A DNA stretch of 10,925 bases, from positions 1 to 10,925 of the forward strand of contig JALREG010000318.1 of assembly GCA_023253905.1 (NCBI GenBank), written 5' to 3'. The first letter of the stretch is position 1. Each line of letters begins with the position of its first letter. A program made the translations under genes and the position numbers. The notes under the pieces are model-generated. The model worked only from the letters and a program-made list of their open reading frames with translations, was not told the origin of the DNA and searched no databases. The DNA is from Burkholderiaceae bacterium. Its GTDB lineage: Bacteria; Pseudomonadota; Gammaproteobacteria; Burkholderiales; Burkholderiaceae. Of this stretch, positions 1 through 7,174 are shown one piece after another.

Positions 1-130
1 CAAGGAAATACACCGCCCAGGCACAGTCCTCATCTGGCGCGGTCATGAGGTAGGCGCGCATCGCTGCGACCTTGTCGAGGGTGGAATTGGAGCGGTCAAG
101 CGCCGCCACCATCGAGGCAAAACCCTCCAT
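1..130 (-). CDS. ATP-dependent DNA ligase, N-terminal fragment (cut by window edge)
   Basis: Only the first 43 codons are inside the window and the reading frame is open to the left edge. The translation begins MEGFASMVAALDRSNST and continues with LDKVAAMRAYLM and then an acidic stretch before CAWAVYFL. This is the pattern of the N-terminal DNA-binding domain of bacterial ATP-dependent DNA ligases, where an 'ALD.(T/S)(T/N)ST..KV.A' helix is followed by 'AP.(E/D)D.AWA.(Y/F)FL'. The start ATG (128-130) overlaps the TGA of the upstream exonuclease gene as TGATG, so the two are probably translationally coupled. Ligases of this type sit beside a beta-CASP exonuclease, and often an Lhr-type helicase and the phosphoesterase PdeM, in a DNA repair cluster. 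The nucleotidyltransferase core cannot be seen here. The family call rests on the short N-terminus plus the neighbour. Confidence 0.8.
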   Translation of the reverse strand, partial: MEGFASMVAALDRSNSTLDKVAAMRAYLMTAPDEDCAWAVYFL

Positions 131-1308
131 CAGGATGTCTGCCGAGCGACGGCCTGAGCGGGCGGGGTCGCTGCAAGGCGATCTTCGGAGGCCGCCAATT
201 CAGCCGGAGGTGCTGAGGACATGGAAAGCGGAGCCGCCCCGTCCGAGGTGGGCGCAGGACTCGACTCCCGCCCCCCCTCGCCGGGAACCTCGCCATCGGA
301 CTCGGCACCCGCCTCGCCACCGAATTCAGTCCTGAGCGCATGCGCAGCAATCCCGCGTTCGGAAAGGTGGCGAACGATGGCCGCCTCGAAGCCGTGGGTA
401 ACGATCACGCGTCGCGCGCCGCTTGCATCGATGGCCTGCATCAACCCCGGCCAGTCGGCGTGGTCGGACAGCACAAAGCCGCGGTCGAGCGCACGGCGCC
501 TGCGCGCACCACGCACCCTCATCCAGCCAGAAGCAAAGGCGAGACTCGATTCGCCAAACCGCGATAGCCAGGGCGAACCCGCAGCCGAGGGGGGCGCCAG
601 CACGAGCGGCGCATCACCGCCCGGAGCGCGTCGCCAATCGGTTGCACCGAGTGTCTCGGGGAGGTCCACACCGGCCGCACGGTACGCAGCATTGACGGCC
701 GCGACCGCGCCATGGACTACGATGGGCCCAGCAAGCGCCTGCGCGCGCGCGAGGCCCGCCTGGATGCGTTGCGCTTTGCCCAATGCATAGCAGAGCAGCA
801 CACTCGCCCGGCCATTGGCCGCATTCTCAGCCCACCAGCTCGCGATCTCGGTCAGGGTCTGCGCATCCGGCCGCCATCGGTAGACCGGTAGCCCGAAGGT
901 CGACTCGGTGATGAAGGTGTCGCAGCGTACCGGCTCAAACGCGGTGCAGGTCGGGTCGGCCTCAAGCTTGTAGTCACCCGACACCACCCACACCTCGCCG
1001 CGATGCTCGATCCGGACCTGCGCCGACCCCAGGATATGGCCCGCCGGGAAAAGCGAGACCCGCACATCCCCTTGCGTGATTGACTCCCCCCATTGAAGTG
1101 TCTGCAGCGAAACTCTGCCGAGGCGCGCATGCATCACCTCGCGCGCCTGCTCAGCAGCGAGATACCGCCGGTGGCCGGTTCGTGCATGATCGGCGTGTGC
1201 ATGCGTGATCACCGCCCGGTCCACGGGTCGCCAGGGGTCGATAAAAAAGCCACCCGCCTCGCAGTAGAGCCCCTCGGGCCGAAGCACCACCAGATCGCGC
1301 TGCATCAT
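130..1308 (-). CDS. ligase-associated DNA exonuclease (MBL-fold, beta-CASP family)
   Basis: This is a 392-residue metallo-beta-lactamase/beta-CASP nuclease of the SNM1-like type that accompanies ATP-dependent DNA ligases and is thought to trim DNA ends during repair. Visible motifs are HAHADH (36-41, metal-binding motif 2), PAGHILGSAQV (88-98, the motif 3 histidine), SGDYK (110-114, the metal-bridging Asp), TESTFG (134-139), LLCYALGKAQR (171-181, beta-CASP domain), SDHADW (281-286) and VTHG (303-306). The start at 1308 is preferred over an in-frame ATG at 1344 because GGAGA lies 5 nt upstream of it and the conserved protein begins near there. From about residue 332 the protein carries a ~60-residue tail rich in Ala, Ser, Pro, Glu and Gly. 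To my knowledge family members usually end near 330-345 residues. The stop overlaps the ligase start, which supports a shared function. Confidence 0.92.
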   Translation of the reverse strand: MMQRDLVVLRPEGLYCEAGGFFIDPWRPVDRAVITHAHADHARTGHRRYLAAEQAREVMHARLGRVSLQTLQWGESITQGDVRVSLFPAGHILGSAQVRIEHRGEVWVVSGDYKLEADPTCTAFEPVRCDTFITESTFGLPVYRWRPDAQTLTEIASWWAENAANGRASVLLCYALGKAQRIQAGLARAQALAGPIVVHGAVAAVNAAYRAAGVDLPETLGATDWRRAPGGDAPLVLAPPSAAGSPWLSRFGESSLAFASGWMRVRGARRRRALDRGFVLSDHADWPGLMQAIDASGARRVIVTHGFEAAIVRHLSERGIAAHALRTEFGGEAGAESDGEVPGEGGRESSPAPTSDGAAPLSMSSAPPAELAASEDRLAATPPAQAVARQTS

Positions 1309-1313
1309 CGGCG

Positions 1314-1318
1314 TCTCC
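1314..1318 (-). promoter_or_regulatory. Shine-Dalgarno site for the ligase-associated exonuclease
   Basis: GGAGA on the minus strand lies 5 nt before the ATG at 1306-1308. It decides between this start and the in-frame ATG 36 nt upstream, which lies in a small hairpin and has no comparable site. Confidence 0.65.
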
Positions 1319-1343
1319 GATTCAAGGTCAGCGCCGGGCCGCA

Positions 1344-1359
1344 TAGCGCCACTGCGCTA
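1344..1359. other. small perfect hairpin between clsB and the exonuclease gene
   Basis: TAGCGC (1344-1349) and GCGCTA (1354-1359) form a 6-bp stem around a 4-nt loop, in the 64-bp gap after the clsB stop and 35 nt before the exonuclease start. No T-run follows on either strand, so it is not a classical intrinsic terminator. It could be an mRNA processing or stability element, or chance. Confidence 0.3.
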
Positions 1360-1372
1360 CGCCCGCAGGGCA

Positions 1373-2611
1373 TCAGTAACGAAGCCCGCGACCGGACAGT
1401 GCGACCCCGATCCGCAGCACGAACGAAGCGCCTAGCGCCGCCGCCCTGACCCACCACGGGCGCGCCACGACGTGCGACCAGCGCACCGGCTCTCCGCCCT
1501 CGGAAATGGCCTGCTCGATTCGGGCGCGCAAGACCGCGGCCATCGCGTCGTCGCGCACGATGACATTGGCCTCGCGTGCAAGCAGCAGCGAAAACGGATC
1601 GATATTCGATGAGCCCAGGGTGAACCATTGATCAGCGAGCGCAAGCTTGGCATGCAGAAACCCTGGTTGATATTCGATGATTTCAACCCCGGCGCGCAGC
1701 AATTCTTCGTGGAGCGCGAGCGTACCGAAATGCGGCAGTCGATACTCGATTCGCCCTTGTAGCAGCAGGCGCACGCGCACCCCGCGCGCCGCCGCTTCAG
1801 CCAGTGCCCGACGAAATTTCGCGCCTGGGAAAAAATACGCACAGGCGATCAGCACCTCGGTGCGGGCCTGACCGATCGCTCGCAGATAGGCGCGTTCAAT
1901 CGTGCGGCGGTGGCGAAAATTGTCGCGCTCGGCAAACGCCGCGCGTACCTGCCGCGGTGGGGTGGAGGGGGCTGGCCCAGCCTCGCTCGTCGCGTGCGTC
2001 GCCGAGCCGTGCTGCGGAAACGCAGGCCAACGAACCGGATGCGCGCGTCGCCAGACCTGGGCCATGGTACTCGCCGCCTCCTCAACCAGTGGCCCGCGAA
2101 CCCCAAGCGCAAAGTCCAGCCGCGGCGCCTCGAGCCGGCCCCTCACCGGATCCTCGTGGTCATCGATCAGATTGATGCCGCCCACGAACAACTCGGCCGA
2201 ATCAATCAACGCAAGCTTGCGATGGAGCCGTCTCAGCGCCTGCCGCTCCAGACGCCAGCGACGTAGCGGCCGGAAAATGCGAACCTCGACCTGCGCGCCT
2301 GCGAGGACCTGCCCCACCTCACCCGCCGGCATCCCGGTGCCAAATCCATCCACCACCAGACGCACGCCCACGCCACGCATCACTGCGCGACCCAGCGCCC
2401 GCGCAATCCGGCGCCCGCTCGCATCGTCATGAAAAATATAGGTTTCGATCCAGACCGAATCGCGCGCCGCGTCAATGGCCGCTTCAAGCGCCGGAAAAAA
2501 CTCTGCGCCTGACTGCAGCAGCTGCACCGCGTGACCGGGCCGTAAACGCGGCCGCTGCCGCCGCCCGAGCAGTTGCCGCCATGCCGGCGACATCGTGCGA
2601 ACACGGCTCAC
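1373..2611 (-). CDS. clsB: cardiolipin synthase ClsB-like, phospholipase D superfamily
   Basis: This membrane-associated enzyme is predicted to join phosphatidylglycerol to a second phospholipid to form cardiolipin. Both HKD catalytic motifs are intact: HRKLALID (130-137) and HAKLALAD (320-327). They are followed by VGGINLID and GSSNIDPFSLLLAREANV (333-350), which are characteristic of ClsB rather than ClsA. With the GTG start at 2609-2611 the protein is 412 residues, essentially the length of E. coli ClsB (413). That GTG overlaps the TGA of the preceding EEP gene by 4 nt (GTGA), the usual geometry for coupled genes. An ATG at 2591-2593, 6 codons in, is the alternative start but has no visible Shine-Dalgarno site. 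A Ser/Thr/Pro/Ala-rich linker (about 200-220) joins the two halves. A short hydrophobic stretch near 386-405 may associate with the membrane. Confidence 0.9.
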   Translation of the reverse strand: MSRVRTMSPAWRQLLGRRQRPRLRPGHAVQLLQSGAEFFPALEAAIDAARDSVWIETYIFHDDASGRRIARALGRAVMRGVGVRLVVDGFGTGMPAGEVGQVLAGAQVEVRIFRPLRRWRLERQALRRLHRKLALIDSAELFVGGINLIDDHEDPVRGRLEAPRLDFALGVRGPLVEEAASTMAQVWRRAHPVRWPAFPQHGSATHATSEAGPAPSTPPRQVRAAFAERDNFRHRRTIERAYLRAIGQARTEVLIACAYFFPGAKFRRALAEAAARGVRVRLLLQGRIEYRLPHFGTLALHEELLRAGVEIIEYQPGFLHAKLALADQWFTLGSSNIDPFSLLLAREANVIVRDDAMAAVLRARIEQAISEGGEPVRWSHVVARPWWVRAAALGASFVLRIGVALSGRGLRY

Positions 2612-3486
2612 CCGTGGCCGCGCTCCAGGTCGGCAATGACCGGGCTGTGATCGGACAGCCGCGCCCAGCCCGGCCCCCGCGGCACCCTGGCATCGCGTAC
2701 TGCGAATCCCCGGAGATAGATGCGATCCATCCGAAGCCAGGGCACGAGCGCCGGGAAAGTGCGCGCCGACCGGACGCGCCGCGGCAATCGCAACGACTCG
2801 GGCTCCACATCCATACCGATATCGGCCAACCGGTCGCGCATGAACCATACCGCACGCTGCGTGCGAACCATGCCAGGTCGCAGCGAATCGAAGGCTTCGA
2901 TCACATCGATTTCATGGCACAGCCGACGCGAGAGCTGGCTGCGCCAGTCGTTAAAATCACCACCGATGATGAGCGGCGCCTGCGCTGGCACCGAGCGGCG
3001 GATCCAGTCGATCAACGCATCAAGCTGCCGCTCGCGGCTACGCGCAAGGAGCCCAAAATGCACTACGAAACAATGCACGGGATCGCCGCCCACTTCGACC
3101 ACGCAATGCAGCACGCCGCGCTTTTCCAAGGCATGGTCGGAGAAATCGCGATGGTCACGGTGCACGATCGGAAACCGCGACAGCAAAGCGTTGCCATGGT
3201 GGCCATGCAGGTAGTGCGCATTCGCGCCGTAGGCGCTCTCGAAGGTGTGTCGCAGGCCCGGTGCCTGCGCAAGAAAGACATCCTGCGGTTCCCGTGGCCA
3301 GTGCTCAAAGCGCCTCGCATGCCGCTCATGCTGGCCCTGCACTTCCTGCAGCAGAATCAGATCGGCATCGAGTTCATGAAGCCGCGCCCGCAGCTCATGA
3401 ATACGCGCCACCCGCCGAAGCCCAAACAGGTCGCGCAGCACCCCTTTGTGAATGTTGTAGGTGGCAACCCGCAGCTGGGTGGACAT
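2608..3486 (-). CDS. endonuclease/exonuclease/phosphatase (EEP) family hydrolase
   Basis: This is a 292-residue member of the metal-dependent EEP superfamily (DNase I / AP endonuclease / sphingomyelinase fold). The catalytic signatures are present in order: ATYNIHKG (8-15), LLQEVQ (45-50, metal-binding Glu48), HGNALLSRFP (97-106), VVHFGL (141-146), GGDFND (175-180), RMDRIY (252-257) and SDHSPV (278-283). The start at 3486 has GAGG 5 nt upstream and places the conserved strand right at the N-terminus. Initiating further upstream would add a sequence that overlaps nudB. No signal peptide is visible. The gene begins 7 bp after nudB and its stop overlaps the clsB start. Position beside clsB is recurrent in betaproteobacteria and hints at a phospholipid- or membrane-related substrate. 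The substrate itself cannot be read from the sequence. Confidence 0.88.
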   Translation of the reverse strand: MSTQLRVATYNIHKGVLRDLFGLRRVARIHELRARLHELDADLILLQEVQGQHERHARRFEHWPREPQDVFLAQAPGLRHTFESAYGANAHYLHGHHGNALLSRFPIVHRDHRDFSDHALEKRGVLHCVVEVGGDPVHCFVVHFGLLARSRERQLDALIDWIRRSVPAQAPLIIGGDFNDWRSQLSRRLCHEIDVIEAFDSLRPGMVRTQRAVWFMRDRLADIGMDVEPESLRLPRRVRSARTFPALVPWLRMDRIYLRGFAVRDARVPRGPGWARLSDHSPVIADLERGHG

Positions 3487-3491
3487 TGCAG

Positions 3492-3495
3492 CCTC
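3492..3495 (-). promoter_or_regulatory. Shine-Dalgarno site for the EEP gene
   Basis: GAGG on the minus strand lies 5 nt before the ATG at 3484-3486 and overlaps the TGA of nudB (3494-3496). Ribosomes finishing nudB would therefore sit on this site. It supports the 3486 start. Confidence 0.6.
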
Positions 3496-3961
3496 AGCGT
3501 GCAGCGGGCGGTGCGCCGGCTGCGCGTCGCGGTAGCTGCCGAATCGCCTCGGCGTTGGACCAGGAGAAACAGCGGTCGGCCGCCTCATGCCAGGGCAGCC
3601 AGGTCTGGCTCAGATGTTCACGCGGCGACAGCCGCGCCTCGATCGGCCCAGGTAGCAGCAATCCAAACACATGTTCGGTGTTATGCGTAACACCGGGCGG
3701 GTAGCGATGCCGCCAGTGCGCATAGATTTCGTAGCGCTGGCTCCACTGCCAGTCGGTGAGTTCGAACCGCGAGCAGTCGAGGCCGGTTTCCTCGAGCACC
3801 TCGCGCCGGCAGGTATCGGCGAGCGCTTCCTCCAGCGTGTCCTTGCTGCCGGTGACCGATTGCCAGAAGCCCGGATGATCGGCGCGCTCCAGCAGCAACA
3901 CCTCGAGCGCAGCCGTATGAATCACGACCAGCACCGATTCGGGGATCTTGTTGCCGGCCAT
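3494..3961 (-). CDS. nudB: dihydroneopterin triphosphate diphosphatase (Nudix)
   Basis: This cytosolic Nudix hydrolase (155 residues) removes pyrophosphate from 7,8-dihydroneopterin triphosphate, an early step of folate synthesis. NudB-specific stretches are GFWQSVTGSK (31-40), HRYPPGVTHNTEHVFGL (85-101) and FSWSNAEAI (132-140). These align closely with E. coli NudB (FWQSVTGS, HRYAPGVTRNTE, KSWSNRQAI). The Nudix box runs from Gly38 to about Leu61, with RREVLEETG (52-60) carrying the catalytic glutamates. Between the first Gly and the REV it is one residue longer than the canonical spacing, a form I associate with betaproteobacterial NudB. The gene lies 35 bp after aspS and 7 bp before the EEP gene. 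The tail (about 144-155) is Ala/Pro/Arg-rich and poorly conserved. The start is the first ATG that retains the beta strand before the Nudix fold; no strong Shine-Dalgarno site is seen. Confidence 0.92.
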   Translation of the reverse strand: MAGNKIPESVLVVIHTAALEVLLLERADHPGFWQSVTGSKDTLEEALADTCRREVLEETGLDCSRFELTDWQWSQRYEIYAHWRHRYPPGVTHNTEHVFGLLLPGPIEARLSPREHLSQTWLPWHEAADRCFSWSNAEAIRQLPRRAAGAPPAAR

Positions 3962-3996
3962 GACGCTCTGGCGATGGGCGCTGCAATACGCCTCGC

Positions 3997-5790
3997 CTAC
4001 GCGCTCGCCTCCACCGCCCGCAGCCGGATGTGCAGTTCGCGTAACTGCTTTTCATCGACCGATGAGGGCGCCTGCGTGAGCAGACACTGCGCGCGCTGGG
4101 TTTTCGGAAAGGCGATCACGTCACGGATCGATTCTGCGCCCGTCATCATGGTGACGATCCGGTCGAGGCCGAAAGCAATGCCGCCATGGGGCGGCGCGCC
4201 ATACTGGAGCGCATCAAGCAGGAACCCGAACTTGGCGCGCGCCTCGTCGGGCCCGATGTTGAGTGCCCGGAACACCTTGCTCTGCACTTCCTCGCGGTGA
4301 ATCCGGACCGACCCGCCACCGATTTCCCAACCGTTTAGCACCATGTCGTAGGCCTTCGCCAGGCACTTGCCCGGATCGGTGCTCATCAGGTCCTCGTGAC
4401 CGTCCTTGGGCGCCGTAAACGGATGATGAACCGCCGTCCAGCGATTCGCCTCCTCGTCAAACTCAAACATCGGGAAATCAACCACCCAGAGCGGCTTCCA
4501 GACGTTTTCAAACAGGCCGTTCGCCCGACCAAACTCGGAGTGCCCGATCTTGATTCGCAGCGCCCCAATTGCGTCGTTGACGACCTTTGCCTTGTCAGCG
4601 CCAAACAGGATCAGGTCACCGTCAGTCGCCCCGGTGCGTGCAAGAATTGCCGCAATCGCGCCATCGTGGAGGTTCTTCACGATGGGCGATTGCAGACCCT
4701 CGCGACCACGCGCCGCCTCGTTCACCTTGATCCAGGCAAGCCCCTTGGCGCCATAGATCGCCACAAACTGCGTGTAGCCGTCGATCTCACCACGGGAGAG
4801 CTTGCCGCCCCCGGGCACGCGCATCGCCACCACGCGTCCGCCCTCGGCATTGGCGGGGCCGCTGAACACCTTGAAATCAACGTCACACATGACGTCGGTG
4901 AGATCGGTGAACTGGAGCGACACCCGCAGATCGGGCTTATCTGAGCCGTAAAGACGAATCGCCTCGGCGTAGGTCATTTCCGGAAAACTGGGCGCGAGTT
5001 CGATCCCCGCAGCATGGCTGAACACCGTGCGGATCATGTTCTCGAAAATGCTGCGGATCTCGGTTTCCGACAGGAAGGATGTCTCGCAGTCAATTTGCGT
5101 GAACTCGGGCTGCCGATCAGCGCGCAGGTCTTCATCGCGGAAACATTTCGTGATCTGGTAGTAGCGGTCAAAGCCCGACACCATCAGAAGCTGTTTGAAC
5201 AGCTGGGGCGACTGCGGCAGCGCGAAGAACTGACCGGCATTCACCCTCGAGGGTACGAGATAATCGCGCGCGCCCTCGGGTGTGGATTTGGTGAGCATCG
5301 GGGTTTCGATGTCGAGAAAGCCCTGTGCATCAAGGTATTTACGAACCTCCATCGCGACCCGGTAACGCAACATGAGGTTGCGCTGCATCGCCGGCCGGCG
5401 CAGATCGAGCACGCGATGGGTGAGTCGGGTGGTCTCAGACAGGTTCTCGTCGTCAAGCAGAAACGGCGGCGTGACCGATGCATTGAGAATTTCAAGCTCG
5501 TGGCAGAGGATTTCGATTGCGCCACTGCGCAGATTCGGGTTGTCGGTACCCTCGGGGCGACGGCGCACGCGGCCGGTGACACGCACGCAGAATTCATTGC
5601 GGATCCGCTCAGCGACCGTGAACATGTCAGGCCGGTCGGGGTCGCAGACCACCTGCGCAACGCCCTCGCGGTCGCGCAGGTCGATGAAGATGACCCCGCC
5701 GTGGTCACGGCGACGGTGCACCCAGCCAAACAGGGTGACGGTCTGGTCGAGACGGTCGGTTGAGACTTCACCGGCATAGCAGGTGCGCAT
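3997..5790 (-). CDS. aspS: aspartyl-tRNA synthetase, bacterial type
   Basis: This class II synthetase attaches aspartate to tRNA-Asp. The protein is 597 residues, normal for the bacterial type. An N-terminal OB-fold anticodon-binding domain (about 1-110, [22 protein letters not shown]) is followed by the catalytic core: [12 protein letters not shown] (192-203), motif 2 at [18 protein letters not shown] (217-234) and motif 3 at [13 protein letters not shown] (537-549). An inserted GAD domain lies at roughly 290-410. The start at 5790 has GGAG 8 nt upstream and matches the family N-terminus (RTCYAGE); the frame is open further upstream but that part is not conserved. His30 in RRRDHGG corresponds to His31 of Pseudomonas aeruginosa AspRS, a residue linked to non-discriminating activity (charging tRNA-Asn with Asp as well). 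The gene sits 31 bp after DUF502 and 35 bp before nudB. Confidence 0.97.
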   Translation of the reverse strand: MRTCYAGEVSTDRLDQTVTLFGWVHRRRDHGGVIFIDLRDREGVAQVVCDPDRPDMFTVAERIRNEFCVRVTGRVRRRPEGTDNPNLRSGAIEILCHELEILNASVTPPFLLDDENLSETTRLTHRVLDLRRPAMQRNLMLRYRVAMEVRKYLDAQGFLDIETPMLTKSTPEGARDYLVPSRVNAGQFFALPQSPQLFKQLLMVSGFDRYYQITKCFRDEDLRADRQPEFTQIDCETSFLSETEIRSIFENMIRTVFSHAAGIELAPSFPEMTYAEAIRLYGSDKPDLRVSLQFTDLTDVMCDVDFKVFSGPANAEGGRVVAMRVPGGGKLSRGEIDGYTQFVAIYGAKGLAWIKVNEAARGREGLQSPIVKNLHDGAIAAILARTGATDGDLILFGADKAKVVNDAIGALRIKIGHSEFGRANGLFENVWKPLWVVDFPMFEFDEEANRWTAVHHPFTAPKDGHEDLMSTDPGKCLAKAYDMVLNGWEIGGGSVRIHREEVQSKVFRALNIGPDEARAKFGFLLDALQYGAPPHGGIAFGLDRIVTMMTGAESIRDVIAFPKTQRAQCLLTQAPSSVDEKQLRELHIRLRAVEASA

Positions 5791-5798
5791 CACGAATT

Positions 5799-5802
5799 CT
5801 CC
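5799..5802 (-). promoter_or_regulatory. Shine-Dalgarno site for aspS
   Basis: GGAG on the minus strand lies 8 nt before the ATG at 5788-5790. It settles the aspS start against the long open frame that extends upstream to 5928. Confidence 0.6.
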
Positions 5803-5821
5803 GAAAGCGGATGAAGAGGCC

Positions 5822-6484
5822 TCAAGACGGGCCGGACGAACGATCGGGCACCGCGAGCGCGGGCGGCGAGCCGGCCCCCCCCGCCACACCGCGATCCCCG
5901 GGCGCGACAGTACCCATGGACACCACATACTTGAGCGCCTCGTCGACGCTCATGTCGAGTTCAACCACATCGGCACGCGGCAGCATCAGGAAAAAACCCG
6001 AGGTGGGGTTGGGGGTGGTGGGCACATAGACCGACACCATGTCCGAATCAACCAGCCTGCGCCGGATCTCACCCGCCGGCGTGCCGGTCTGAAAGGCGAT
6101 GGTCCAGCTCCCGGCGCGCGGATATTGCACCAGGAGCGCCTTGCGAAACGCCTGGCCGTTGGGCGACAGGATGGTGTCGCTCACCTGCTTGACGCTTGAG
6201 TAGATGCTGCGCACGATGGGGATCCGCCCGAGCAGGGCCTCCCAGTAAATCACCAGCCGCTCGCCGATGATGTTGCGCAACAGCAGCCCGGTGATGATCA
6301 GGACCACCAGCGTGAGCACCACGCCTACACCTGGGATATCCCGCCCGAAAAACGTATGGGGATGCCAGCGCTCCGGCAGCAGCTGCAGCGTCTGGTCCAT
6401 GGTGGTGACGATCAGGTTCAGCACCCAGATCGTGATGACCAGGGGCACCCAGATCAAGAGGCCGGTAACGATGTACTTGCGCAT
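5822..6484 (-). CDS. DUF502 family inner-membrane protein
   Basis: This 220-residue membrane protein matches the DUF502 family, which has no established biochemical function that I know of. Two transmembrane helices are clear: about residues 5-28 ([22 protein letters not shown]) and 52-72 ([18 protein letters not shown]). Family hallmarks follow: [20 protein letters not shown] (86-105), [16 protein letters not shown] (154-169) and the C-terminal [14 protein letters not shown] (178-191). The last ~30 residues are Gly/Ala/Pro/Ser-rich and look disordered. The ATG at 6482-6484 opens directly onto the first helix, as in homologues; extending the frame upstream adds only Arg/Pro-rich out-of-family sequence. 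It is 88 bp after the FmdB-like gene and 31 bp before aspS, an order repeated in many betaproteobacteria. Confidence 0.92.
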   Translation of the reverse strand: MRKYIVTGLLIWVPLVITIWVLNLIVTTMDQTLQLLPERWHPHTFFGRDIPGVGVVLTLVVLIITGLLLRNIIGERLVIYWEALLGRIPIVRSIYSSVKQVSDTILSPNGQAFRKALLVQYPRAGSWTIAFQTGTPAGEIRRRLVDSDMVSVYVPTTPNPTSGFFLMLPRADVVELDMSVDEALKYVVSMGTVAPGDRGVAGGAGSPPALAVPDRSSGPS

Positions 6485-6572
6485 GAGTGGACTCTGAGGG
6501 TGATGTCGCGTGAGGCGATGCCGACACGCTGCCCGCCCGTGATGACGGCGCGATGACGCCGCAGTTGCGTGC

Positions 6573-7010
6573 TCAGGCCGATGCCCCCGATGCGGAGGGG
6601 CTCGCAGGCTTGGGTGCTGGCGAGCTGGCAGCCGAGGCGGTTGTGGCGGCGCCGGAATCAGCGGGCTTGCTCGCTGGAGCGCCCGCGGCCGCGGGCGTTG
6701 GAGAGCTGTCGCTCTTGGCCGTCTCGCTGCCCGCGCCCGTGTCGGCGCCTGCTGGCTTGTCTGACGCTTTGTCCCCCGCCGCCTCGCCGCCTTCCGCCGC
6801 GCCCTCGGCACCGGCCTTCTTCTGGCCGCCGTCGCGGAAGTCGGTGACGTACCAGCCCGACCCCTTCAACTGGAAGGCAGGCGCGGTGAGCTTCCGAGCA
6901 AAACCGTTTCCACTGCACGACGGGCAGACGGTGAGCGGCGCATCAGACAGCTTCTGCAGCTGATCCTTTTCGAAGCCGCAGTCCTGGCAACGATAGGCGT
7001 AAATGGGCAT
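6573..7010 (-). CDS. FmdB-like zinc-ribbon protein with long low-complexity tail
   Basis: The N-terminal half is an FmdB/CxxC_CXXC_SSSS zinc ribbon: MPIYAYRCQDCGFEK with Cys8/Cys11, then VCPSCSG with Cys29/Cys32, and a conserved end KLTAPAFQLKGSGWYVTDFRD (40-60). The four cysteines should bind one zinc ion. Members are described as putative regulatory proteins, but the real role of this small form is unknown. From about residue 62 to 145 the chain is almost purely Ala, Ser, Gly, Pro, Lys and Glu, and is probably disordered. The family core is only about 60-110 residues. The ATG at 7008-7010 fits the invariant MPIY(A/E)Y start although no Shine-Dalgarno site precedes it. A candidate -10 box lies about 47 nt upstream, so this is probably the first gene of the transcript carrying DUF502 and aspS. 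Confidence 0.88.
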   Translation of the reverse strand: MPIYAYRCQDCGFEKDQLQKLSDAPLTVCPSCSGNGFARKLTAPAFQLKGSGWYVTDFRDGGQKKAGAEGAAEGGEAAGDKASDKPAGADTGAGSETAKSDSSPTPAAAGAPASKPADSGAATTASAASSPAPKPASPSASGASA

Positions 7011-7057
7011 GGCGGTGGGGTCGCGAAAATCGCGGTAGGGGTTGAGGCGAACCCTAA

Positions 7058-7063
7058 AGTATA
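7058..7063 (-). promoter_or_regulatory. candidate -10 box upstream of the fmdB-DUF502-aspS transcript
   Basis: TATACT on the minus strand, in the 164-bp gap between the aldehyde dehydrogenase gene and the FmdB-like gene, lies 47 nt before the FmdB-like ATG. It is one of the few AT-rich spots in very GC-rich surroundings. No convincing -35 hexamer is found 16-18 nt upstream, so the call rests on the -10 match and position. The rest of this gap shows nothing else that I can support. Confidence 0.4.
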
Positions 7064-7174
7064 GCCCGAGGCGTGGCGCGAGGTACGCGGTGGCCAGCCG
7101 CAAGCCGGGGATCCGGGGCGCAGCCGAGTTGATCAAACCCAGGCCCCGCCGCCCGTGGGCTGCGTCGCGCGCGC

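Noticed and set aside
2581..3690. A 369-codon plus-strand frame opposite the EEP and nudB genes
   Set aside because: It is antisense to two well-supported genes and its translation shows no domain; this is the usual GC-driven shadow.
7136..7165. GC-rich stretch after the aldehyde dehydrogenase stop as an intrinsic terminator
   Set aside because: Only a short CCCA/TGGG pairing can be drawn and it is followed by just three T, so the evidence is too weak.
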